From the NCBI GenBank assembly GCA_032718475.1, contig JAUCBJ010000083.1, forward strand, positions 1 to 24,515: DNA of 24,515 nt, given 5' to 3'. Below the pieces are notes generated by a model that had not been told where the DNA came from, ran no database searches, and saw only the letters and a program-made list of their open reading frames with translations. The DNA comes from Nemertoderma westbladi. Taxonomy: Eukaryota; Xenacoelomorpha; Nemertodermatida; Nemertodermatidae. Shown here one piece after another: positions 9,551-18,307 of the stretch. The first letter of the stretch is position 1; every line of letters begins with the position of its first letter. A program made the position numbers and the translations under genes.

Positions 9551-11824
9551 TCAATAATCTGAAAATAAGTACCCCATTCCGTTCATGAGTAGTTTCTGTA
9601 TCTCTTCCTTCAACTCCATATAGGAGTTATAGTCTGTTGGTAACGTTAACAGTGGGGTACATGTTCTCGCAGTTATCGAACGTCCGAAACTCGATTGGAA
9701 CTTGTCCTCCTTGAAAAATCCAACCACAATAAATTCACATACAAGAAGATTTGAACCAGTAACAAATCGAACGAATGCTTCCAATAACTTTGGGTCGAAC
9801 TCCCTCAACATCTTTTTAAGATAACCTTGAATCTCGAGTTGCGCCTTTGACATATCTAAGGGGAAGTTTAGTTTTTTCCACAAACTAGAGTATGTTGGCA
9901 GTAATGTTTTGTATAGACTATCAATTTCATCAGGTGAATTAAAAGGGTTACCAGGGGCGCCCAACTGGAAATGTTTTGCGATAAATGCCGGAACTTGAAC
10001 GAATTCTTTATAAGCTAACTCCAATAATATTTCATCGACATTGTCAGCTCGTAATTGTTTCCGACAACCGAGCTGATCTAATGCGTCTATAAGTTGATCT
10101 TCATCTTCTTTCTCCAATGGTTCCCTATTACGGATTTTCTTAATTAATTCTATTTCGTTGTTGCACAACAGGCCGTTTATCGTTTCTGGTGTAATCCCGG
10201 TCTTTGCAACAGTCTCACCAAAATAAGCAAACTTACAGAATATGCTTGATATCCTTATCGGCCAGTATCCTTCATTAACAAATCCATACCAAGCTACTTT
10301 CCCAATAATATGCCACATCTCCTCTGTCCAGTCGTGTCTAACAGTGGGTACAAGAGCACTGGAACCTTTTGTCCCCTTCAAATAGAATTCTTCCCAAAAA
10401 AGCGTTAACATTTCTCGTGTCAATCCTTTATCATCTATACCCCTCTCATCCACAAAACTTACGTCCAGTAAATTCACCGTTATATTATCAAGGGCAGTAA
10501 ATACTCCTATAACATCATTGAATAGATTACTTCTATTAAGTTTCACTGAGACCTTCTTATTGCCACCCGAAATATCGGCTTCATCATCATAGGTAATAAT
10601 TTCGTCAATATCTGCTGAGTTATCTAAAAAGTCACCGTATCTCAGAGGTGGTCTTGCATTTCGCCTTGGACGAGATAAACCATCATTTCGAAGACCAGTA
10701 TCATTACTAGACGTACACTGACCATCTTCAAACTGGCGGCTGTAGAAGACCGATCGTCTTTCAGCCAGTTGTTCTCGGGATATTTCTATGTCGTTATCTT
10801 CTTCTGGAACTACAGTTGCACTTGAGAGCATTGGATCTACACCTGTTTCTGCCGCCAAAATTTCAACTTCGACTTCAACATCCATTGTATCATCATACAC
10901 TGGTACCGGTACTTCAATAAACTCCTCATCACCTTCAGGTCCTTTAGATTTGTCTACAGCTAAACTTATATTATATTCATAATCTTGGCGACAAACTAAA
11001 CATTTACCATTGATCACTTCTATAGCAGAACCAGTGCGACCACAATTACACCGGATTCCAGGATCATCCACTACCGGTACCGGTACGCCTATGGTAGTAG
11101 TAGTAGTAGTGAAAGAAGATTTTTTCTTACATAAAAGAGATATTGTAGGAATCCCTACTATTTTACCACTCTCTAAGAACTTCTCCAGTGACTCAAAGCT
11201 TTCGATACTATCACCGAACGTATTTGTGACTGTACAAAAATAGTCATCTCTATTACAAGCTTTCTTCAGTACTTTTAGAGCCCTGTTTTCCCCACCTTCA
11301 CTAGAGAAAATGGTATTAATTAAACTTTCACGAACTTCCTGCATTGTCTGGTTCACCCTGAGTTTAAGTCCAAGTTTATTTGATCCCCCCAGAGGATGTT
11401 TTAGAACTTTATGACCACGTCCAGTATCAATGCTACAAGTAAAATTTATTGTTCGTATTGCCTCTAACGGACGTCCTACAGATCTAGAAATAGGCCTTCA
11501 AGTAGATAGCACATCTTGACGGCGATGTTGCAACCGCCGTGTACCAGAACTTAGACTCCGCTGGTTATGTGAAATTCTAATAGGATTATTGGCATTGTCA
11601 CTAATTGTACCCTGAGTTAATTGCCCAGCTTCCATATATAGGTTTGAGTGTGAACCATTTACATGACCTGTCAGGCGTGATGTACCAGTAGAGGAAGACC
11701 TATTAGTATCAACTGATGCAGAATCATGAAATATGCGATAAACTTCATCCACACGGAGATAGGTATCCCTCCTTAAGTCTGTTAAAAGCCGGCGTTTCTC
11801 CTGATCATCAGGCCCCCCTTCCAT
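9551..11824 (-). CDS. HECT-type E3 ubiquitin ligase-like protein, one in-frame TGA
   Basis: From ATG 11822-11824 (preceded at once by in-frame TAA) the frame runs 757 codons to the stop at 9551, broken only by TGA at codon 109 (11498-11500). Residues ~425-757 resemble a HECT domain: FVDERGIDDKGLTREMLTLF matches the N-lobe DE-x-G-(V/I)-D-x-G-x-(T/P)-RE block, and RFVTGSN plus SITARTCTPLLTLP-x-Y-x-SY match the C-lobe, with the presumed thioester cysteine at codon 722. The protein ends FSDY, so a phenylalanine sits at position -4, as is conserved in active HECT enzymes. Upstream are a possible zinc-binding CxC...CxxC (codons 259-278), a Thr run from (ACT)n, two VPVPV inserts and an acidic middle. 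HECT enzymes pass ubiquitin from E2 to substrate through that cysteine. G2E3-like relatives are my best guess. The TGA may be a nonsense mutation (pseudogene), readthrough or sequencing error. An intron is less likely because the frame stays open on both sides. Confidence 0.7.
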
Positions 11825-12554
11825 TTAGTAGGCTAATAGATTAAAACAGTAAAAATCCGGCATGTAGGCCTATACTTCCAGCGGCACCCGGCTGCCCGGT
11901 ATGCCGGTTTTTGGGTTGCCTTGTCAGCTTGTCGGCAGCGGTCAGCCGGTACTGTGGTACTAACTAACTACTGTACAGGTACCTGATCCATGTTCAGTTC
12001 AACCGTTCAGTCGTCAGACCGTTAGGGTACTGCTTAACAGCTTAATATAATACCGGTCTGCCGGTACTACAGTACGACCAGCTACAGAACTACCACTGCT
12101 CACTGTGTACAGCTGTACTGTACCCCGCCTTGGCTGCTTGGTACCTGGCTGCCTGGTGCTGGTGCACATACATCGGTCGATCGGTGATAGACTGATAGGT
12201 AGATACCGGTACGTACTGACGTAGGCCTAGGTATTAATTAATTACTGCAGTAGGCCTACTGATTACAGTAGTAAAACACAACAGCAGAAGCTGAGAACAG
12301 TCCTGCCATCAAACACAACACAGTCAAACGAAGCGCTTATTCATCAGGATAGCATACAGGCATACTGGCACCACTACCTGACTACTACACTACAACGCTA
12401 CATGTACCAGTACTACAGTTTAACAGTAGCCTGCCTTACCATGTTGTTGGTGATTCTATTCATACATCATACAGCAGTACAGCATACAGACGTATACCAC
12501 ACACAGACCACGGCCAGGCAGTACTGCAGTACACCAGTACCACAAAATTTAGTT
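11825..12554 (-). promoter_or_regulatory. 5' flank of the HECT-like gene: possible 5'UTR exon and intron, palindrome-rich
   Basis: On the minus strand an acceptor-like tract, TTTTAATCTATTAG, ends at 11833, eight bases before the ATG. A donor-like ATG|GTAAGG lies at 12434-12439. Together they suggest a 607-bp 5'UTR intron (11833-12439) with a short leader exon at 12440-12540, directly downstream of the right CCAAT array. The region is crowded with ACCGGTA, GGTACC, CAGTACTG, CTGCAG and TAGGCCTA palindromes, as is the 5' flank of the C6orf136-like gene. No long open frame. Splicing is inferred from motifs only. Confidence 0.35.
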
Positions 12555-13110
12555 AAATTTAGTTAATTTAGTTTATTTATTTTTTCAACCAATCAGAAAT
12601 ATACTTAATTTAGTTTATTTATTTTTTCAACCAATCAGAAACCTTCCTTAATTTAGTTTATTTATTTTTTCAACCAATCAGAAATAACTTAATTTAGTTT
12701 ATTTATTTTTTCAACCAATCAGAAATAACTTAATTTAGTTTATTTATTTTTTCAACCAATCAGAAATACAGTTAATTTAGTTTATTTATTTTTTCAACCA
12801 ATCAGAAATATACTTAATTTAGTTTATTTATTTTTTCAACCAATCAGAAACCTCCCTTAATTTAGTTTATTTATTTTTTCAACCAATCAGAAATAACTTA
12901 ATTTAGTTTATTTATTTTTTCAACCAATCAGAAATAACTTAATTTAGTTTATTTATTTTTTCAACCAATCAGAAATACAGTTAATTTAGTTTATTTATTT
13001 TATTTATTTTTTCAACCAATCAGAAATAACTTAATTTAGTTTATATATTTTTTCAACCAATCAGAAATATACTTAATTTAGTTTATTTATTTTTTCAACC
13101 AATCAGAAAT
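12555..13110 (-). repeat. Right tandem array, about 13 units of the same CCAAT repeat, inverted
   Basis: On the plus strand each unit reads TTAATTTAGTTTATTTATTT then TTTCAACCAATCAGAAA. Linker types match the left array (AACT, ACAGT, ATACT, and ACCTCCC or ACCTTCC). One unit near 12990 has an extra TTTATTTA, giving a longer A/T block. The array runs up to the unique TIR at 13111 on the outside and to degenerate TTTAGTTAA copies at 12548-12560 on the inside. It lies directly upstream of the HECT-like gene in the direction of transcription. Confidence 0.95.
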
Positions 13111-13247
13111 CAAAATCAATATTCACATAATTTAGATTAATTTGTTTCTGTTTTCTTAATCCCCTAAATAATATAATTTAGTTTATTTTTTTCTTAATCC
13201 TCTTTGAAAAAAAAATTTAATTAAATGTGGCCTAAATCAGCCACCGT
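13111..13247 (-). repeat. Right terminal inverted repeat, unique outer part
   Basis: Reverse-complement partner of 7101-7231, ending CAGCCACCGT at 13247. Directly outside is ATAGAAGC (13248-13255), the presumed right target duplication. Confidence 0.9.
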
Positions 13248-13255
13248 ATAGAAGC

Positions 13256-13970
13256 ACATAAATTACACATTAAATTTCTCAAAATTACAGAAAATACATT
13301 TTTTAAATGGGCTAATTAGTAATATCGGTACTACTGTACTGTAGTTATTACAATAACGGGGACTTGATTCCTTAGGATGATTCCATATAGATGGAAAACG
13401 CAACATGGAAGACATACTGTACAACACCTAATAAATATGATACCAATGAGATATGATAAAAATGTCGATTATATTTCGCCATTAAGTTGAACATTTGAGG
13501 ATAAAATTCACAATTGATATAAAAGATCGTGATTGCTTATTGACATACAGTTACATTTCACACTTAAGGGGAGTACTGACTGGACACTGGACTGCATCTA
13601 CCGTAATAATAGACGTATGCTTTAAGTCACATTAAAATTAAAACCAATCTTTGGATATGAATGATTTATGATTTATATTACAAGTAATCATCATAATTGT
13701 AATAGTAACACCGTTTGAAACTGTATTTGAATAATATTGTCAGAAAATATTTTGTGTGAAACTTGAACGAAGACGTGGACAATTGGACAGTCGCGCTGAA
13801 GCTAGAGAGATTCTTTCGCGGTGCGCCAGCACCCCTAGATCCCTTCCTATAATAAATGCATAATAACTAACACCTCGAAAAATACAGCTTGCCAACACAT
13901 TGTCAATATCAATAATCAAAAAATCAGGGGCTAATAAAATGGCAGCTGGCTTTGAAATTAATACTCCATA
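13256..13970. other. Gene-free stretch right of the composite element
   Basis: AT-rich DNA with no frame that I can support and no repeat that I can match elsewhere in the window. Confidence 0.5.
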
Positions 13971-13976
13971 TCTCAA

Positions 13977-14046
13977 GAACCTGTGGCCTAGTGGTTGTAG
14001 TCTCGGCTTCCACCTCGAGGTCCCAGGTTCGAATCCGACACCACGC
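13977..14046 (+). repeat. tRNA-derived SINE head
   Basis: Internal Pol III promoter boxes are present at tRNA spacing: box A TGGCCTAGTGG (13984-13994) and box B GGTTCGAATCC (14026-14036). The acceptor and T stems do not pair properly, so this is a tRNA-like SINE head or tRNA relic, not a working tRNA gene. The body may continue to about 14130 (an A/T-rich end near CAATAAAAATTACGCG). No clear flanking duplication was found. Confidence 0.6.
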
Positions 14047-14169
14047 TGAATCGACCCAGTAAGGTCGAAACGCGTACGTGGTTTGGAGAGATATGAGATA
14101 TTATTTTCAATAAAAATTACGCGATTCCTAAATTTGTAAACTACCCGGTTAAAAAGTACTGTACGCATG

Positions 14170-14897
14170 TGATGGGATTAGTACTACGCACTTTAAAGCG
14201 CAATGTACTTTGAACCAACCATGCAGCAACCCCTACCCCCACCCCCAGCCCCACTATACAGTATCACTTATCAGGATCCAATTTACAATGTTCTATTTTT
14301 CAGTTTGCCTGACAACCAGTGCAAACATTAATACATATTTAGTTTAGTATTAATTATTATCAAAATTCATTTTTTTTATCACTAAAATTAATCATTTATT
14401 TAACTAAATCTCTTCCATTAAAATTAATCATTCTGTGATGGTATTTTGTGATGATACTTCTCTTCCCCTTTCTGACTTCACTGTCTCGTTCGTGTCGGTT
14501 AGGAGTGGATCAAGACACACGAACGTTGTTTCCGCCCCACAGATTGTAAATAAAGTTTAGTTCGATTGGCATGGACATATAAGTTATTTCAATTATTTAA
14601 ACTGCACAACTATTTTCTAGAGCACAATAGAAGGGTGACACGATAGGTGAAGTTTGTAAGTTTCATAATGATGACACTTTTTACAAGTACACGGGTTACA
14701 GTTTACGGTTAAACACGCGACATGACGACAAAGACGGTGATGATGACGTCGAGAACCACGCAGGGCAATGACAACGGAGACGTTGACGTTCACGTTGCTG
14801 ATGACAATAACGTTGACGATGATGTTTACGTTGACGGACGAACAATGTGTCTCTTCCATTAGCTACTGTATTTTATGGCACCTACTGTAGAACCGAC
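14170..14897. other. Gene-free stretch with a cryptic GACGTT/AACGTT simple repeat
   Basis: Around 14720-14840 the trinucleotide-like words GACGTT, AACGTTGAC and GATGAC recur irregularly. This gives a minus-strand frame that is just Val-Asn-Val-Asn and is not credible as a protein. The word TAAAATTAATCAT occurs at about 14383 and 14420 and once more near 21283, hinting at an old dispersed repeat. Confidence 0.5.
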
Positions 14898-15779
14898 AGA
14901 CACGCCCAGTACTACTACTACTAGGATCGGCATGCTGCATTGCAGCTGCATTTTTAAGAATGCTGTGCCGGCTTGTCAACAAAATTGCACCGCCACAACT
15001 CCCTATCACCCATGACATTTGCTAGATCATCCGCATCTTTAAGGCCAGTGTCCTTTAAGATGCGTCTCAAGAAAGTCATGGGCTGTCCACCATGCTTATT
15101 CACTCCATGAGGCTGCCAAAGTACAAGATTATGCACTGGCTGGTCCTCACGGCGAAAGCAATGTCCTGCACAGCGGAAGCGATTTTGTTCTAGTGTCAAG
15201 CTTGGGGGAACCAATGAGACACCTCCAATGTTATATAGTGTCTGGTTGGAGATGTGTGCATTGTACTTGACACAATGTACCCGGCGTAGCATTCTTGTGA
15301 ATGTGCCATCCAGAGATTTGGTGTCCTCAGCAGTTAGAGCCCAGCATGGACTCCCGTAGAGGAGTACTGGAACTACTGCTGCTCTAAATAATCGGACCTT
15401 AAGTTTCCGATTAATTCTAGGTGACTTCCAAATCCTGGAAAGCCTATTCAAGGCTGCCCATGCCTTTCCCTTACGTATTCGAAGGTCCTCACCTGACTTC
15501 CGGATCCATGATCCCAGGTAACAGAAGTCGTCCACATGCTCAAGCATACCATCCTTTGAGCTTATGCTCATCCGATCAGAGACTTGCTGAGGACTTTCAA
15601 AGTTAACTGTCAGAATTTTGGTCTTTCTGGAGTTAATAAAAAGACCAACACTAGAAGCAGCATGTTCTAATGAGCCGTTGGGCTCCCTCTAGTGATTCTG
15701 AGAGTACTCCTAAGTCATCAGCAAAGTCTAGATCAGTTAGGTACTTGGCAGGATTTCCTCGACTTTAGACACGCCCAGT
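14898..15779 (-). mobile_element. 5'-truncated non-LTR retrotransposon insertion with 13-bp target duplication
   Basis: AGACACGCCCAGT at 14898-14910 is repeated exactly at 15767-15779. Between them (14911-15766) lies the 3' end of a non-LTR element on the minus strand. Its 5' end is cut directly at the right-hand duplication. Its 3' end is a short tandem-trinucleotide tail (TAGTAGTAGTAGT on the minus strand, 14911-14923), not poly-A. This is the expected outcome of target-primed reverse transcription that stopped early. Confidence 0.85.
14954..15766 (-). pseudogene. Reverse transcriptase C-terminal fragment of the non-LTR element
   Basis: On the minus strand the fragment opens with GNPAKYLTDLDFADDLGVLS. 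It includes the catalytic [FY]xDD motif as FADD (15714-15725), the metal-binding part of the reverse transcriptase palm. A single-base frameshift near 15668-15672 moves the similarity to the next frame (LEHAASSVGLFINSRKTKIL). From there the frame is open to the stop at 14954, through FCYLGSWI, VLLYGSPCWAL and RFRCAGHCFRREDQ, the usual thumb and C-terminal region of such elements. No RNase H domain is seen. The 3'UTR is only ~40 bases. It may belong to the same family as the element at 22.6 kb, but the two do not overlap, so this cannot be tested here. Confidence 0.85.
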
Positions 15780-16577
15780 GAAGTGAAGTCAACATCCTTT
15801 TGGTCATGAACATTTATGTTTTTAGGAAAACTAATGGAAACTTCCCTTCACCAATAGGGCGAGCTTCCCACCTATAGTGTCACAATATGGGTGCGGCACC
15901 CCAGCTTATTGGTCTGCCTGTACAGTGTACATACAGTATCTACAGTATAACATTGAATTAAACAGTTCATCTACCTTTTATATCAATAAAACGAGAGAAA
16001 GCCGCCCCAATATTAGATTATTACAACAACATATCCATTGGGTAAGAAAGTGGAGGAGAGCCAGCCCGTCTCTTAATTTTTTACTTTATATTACGCGATC
16101 AATTTTCACTCATCTCGTCATGAACCCAACATGTATGTAACCTTTTGTTAAATTTGTTGGCTATGCGTTTGCGGTTGTTTGGGCGGAGTGTGGTAGGCCT
16201 ACACTTTTCACACTTAAATATTTTGGTTGTGAAATGTTACAGGGCATAGCTATCTGAGATATTTCATTTATATGAAGAACATACAATGTTATTTACTATA
16301 TATGTAACAAAATAATTGTTTTCGGGTTTAACTTGGAAGCCTCCCCAAATAGTTGATATACAATTATATTTAAAATTATTTCCATGGTAATGGTCATTCA
16401 CCCGTCTTTAGTTAGAAATTTGTTTGCATGAAAGACAGTTTAGTTTAGTTTTTACTGATTTATTATCTCTTATCTGACTGGGGTAATAATAAAGGATAGG
16501 ATAAATGGAAGCAAAGTGTGACAGTAACAAATATTTCCCCGTCACCCTAGCATGTCTTAAGTATATGATATATCAAA
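15780..16577. other. Gene-free stretch
   Basis: One 87-codon frame at 15877-16140 starts with ATG-like context but has no recognisable domain or repeat pattern and is not called. A TAGGCCTA palindrome sits at 16194-16201. Confidence 0.5.
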
Positions 16578-16626
16578 GGGGGAAGTTTGGATTCACTGCA
16601 TAAATGCAGTTCACCAAACTTCCCCC
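16578..16626. repeat. Near-perfect 49-nt hairpin
   Basis: GGGGGAAGTTTGG (16578-16590) pairs perfectly with CCAAACTTCCCCC (16614-16626). Inside, ACTGCAT (16595-16601) pairs with ATGCAGT (16604-16610) around a 2-base turn, leaving a 4/3 internal loop. Further CTTCCCCC copies follow at 16642-16656, so the right flank is a polypyrimidine tract. It could be a small RNA precursor, a cruciform or triplex-forming site, or a relic of a folded transposon end. Confidence 0.75.
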
Positions 16627-16987
16627 GAATGCACACTGTAACTTCCCCCTTCCCCCAAATATCCACTGTTGAATTAATTTGAAGCGATATAATAAGTATA
16701 CAATATAATATATATTGTGCGAGTTTTTAATTGTGTGGTCCAATTGTTATTTGATTTCTATTTATTATTTAAAGTGCATTTAATATCACACTGGTTTTTA
16801 GAATATTATACTATACAACCTTATGTTTTATTAATTTACCCAATCGAAGCCTCATAAGGGCCGGTTATTTGTACGCATATCCCCTAATGCGCTCAGTAAG
16901 GTTCAAACAACATATTAATATGAAAATAAAGTATCTGCAAAGAAAATAACCCAATACTATATAATTTGACCTTATTAAAAAATTTGC

Positions 16988-18152
16988 ACTTTTGCACACT
17001 TATTTGTACAAATGCACTTTAGCAGATCGTAATGGTGGCTCTTATTTAACAAACTTATGTTTATCCTCTACCGATCTACGATGGTGTATGATCAAGTGTC
17101 AGTCGCTAAAAGTGTCAAAAATCCAATTTAATAAATCTGGATTTGCGATTTTGGACCATATTCATGGACATTTTAAGTCACTTTATAGACATAAAAAGTT
17201 AAACAAATGTTACGATTATAGTTAGAAATCATTCCAAACTACATTTTAATCCAAAAAATAACATTCTACGATGTATAGAACTGGAAATAATAGTGTTTGA
17301 AATATCGAAAAAATGTTCACTATTTAAGTGCATTTTGCACTAAGTGCACATAAGTCTTTTCCCAAGTTGTATCCTATTTCACACACTACAATCTATTTTC
17401 TATCCAATGAAAAAAGTTTCAGATTAAACGGCCCTGTAGAACCGAAGTTATTTATGTTTAAAAATAGTCACTCGAAAATTTCAAATTCTCTTGGTCACAT
17501 AGTCTAGTGGTTATCAATCACGTTAATGAAACCTAAGTTCGCGGGTTCGAAATCCAATATTGACCTGACCATTCTTAATTTTTTTGCAAAAAAAATTATT
17601 TTTATTTTTTCACTAAAATCGCTCTAACTTCGGTTCTGGTGGTCCAAATTCAATAAAATTGGTATATTCTTTGCCGTAATTTTTTTCTTAATCTTTTGAG
17701 AAGGGGTTATTTTTGGCCCCAAAAAAATTAATAAAAAGGGCCAAAATAACGCGATATTTTTCGACCCTTAAAATTCGTAATTTTAATTATATATGTTAAG
17801 ATAAAAGATAGCGGAGTTAATTTGATACTTTTTACAGGTACTTTTGGCGCAATACGCTAAATTATAATGGAATAGCGATTTGTTAAAAAAAAAAATTTTT
17901 CGTCCCTTTTTATAAATATTATATTTCACACGATCGCCTGCCGCTGGCTCATTCCATGAAAAGGTCAACCTCCCCACTAATTTCTAAAAATGAGATGTAG
18001 CTTTGAATTTATACTTATTTTAGGTCAAAATTTATCGTACTTCATGAATTCAGTGCTAAAAATTGTATCAACACAGGTGGTTTATCAAAAATAGTCGAAT
18101 TACAAATTATGCACCTGCTCTGCACAAAATGTGAATAAAAGTGTGCAAAAGT
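16988..18152. repeat. 14-bp inverted repeats bounding a 1.17-kb non-coding block
   Basis: ACTTTTGCACACTT (16988-17001) recurs as its exact reverse complement at 18139-18152. TGCAC/GTGCA words are frequent inside and near both ends (for example 17330-17350 and 18112-18127). No flanking duplication is obvious, so a non-autonomous DNA element is only a possibility. Confidence 0.35.
17493..17565 (+). repeat. tRNA-like sequence (degenerate tRNA or SINE head) between inverted repeats
   Basis: Box A TAGTCTAGTGG (17500-17510) and box B GGTTCGAAATC (17544-17554) are at tRNA spacing, and GGTCA/TGACC at the ends pair like an acceptor stem. The anticodon and T stems do not pair, so it is not a functional tRNA. 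It lies between AGAACCGAAGTTA (17438-17450) and its exact reverse complement (17625-17637), a 13-bp inverted pair about 200 bp across. Confidence 0.55.
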
Positions 18153-18307
18153 TTCGTTTCCTGTAGGCACTTCCTATGACCAATAAATTAACATTTCTGA
18201 GCATGTACCAAATCAAAAACAAACCCATTTTCGAATTTTTTTGTTTCATTTAATTTCACCAGTGTTTCATTCCTCTGTAATGAAATCGATAAAGTTAATC
18301 TTGTGAT

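Larger units (their letters stand above)
7101..13247. mobile_element. Composite DNA transposon-like element carrying a HECT ligase-like gene
   Basis: The 6,147-bp element has long terminal inverted repeats starting ACGGTGGCTGATTTAGGCCA on each strand, and an 8-bp flanking duplication with one mismatch. From outside inward it has ~130 bp of unique TIR, then a large tandem array of a ~41-bp CCAAT-bearing unit (left 7232-8384, right 12555-13110, inverted). The core holds a truncated integrase-like DDE transposase reading right (to 8952) and a HECT-type ligase-like gene reading left (11824 to 9551). The first two catalytic aspartates of the transposase have no room here, because the array reaches to within a few codons of the conserved C-terminal block, so this copy should not be autonomous. 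From memory, integrase-like ORFs with an NQRIE..W motif and G2E3-like HECT ORFs are both multicopy in fish and cnidarian genomes, but I could not check whether this architecture is described. Confidence 0.8.

Noticed and set aside
11357-11500. Intron between an N-terminal exon and the HECT part
   Set aside because: The reading frame continues without shift through this stretch apart from the single TGA, and no strong donor precedes it, so one interrupted frame is simpler.
13740-14168. 142-codon minus-strand frame with GVGFEPGTSRWKPRLQPLGH
   Set aside because: This peptide is the usual false translation of a tRNA-derived SINE read backward through box B and box A.
14617-14859. 80-codon minus-strand frame rich in Val and Asn
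   Set aside because: It is a translation of a cryptic GACGTT/AACGTT simple repeat, with no domain.
15877-16140. 87-codon plus-strand frame next to the LINE fragment
   Set aside because: No domain, repeat or splice support, and within chance expectation.
17493-17565. Functional tRNA gene
   Set aside because: Anticodon and T stems do not pair, so only a tRNA-like relic or SINE head is supported.
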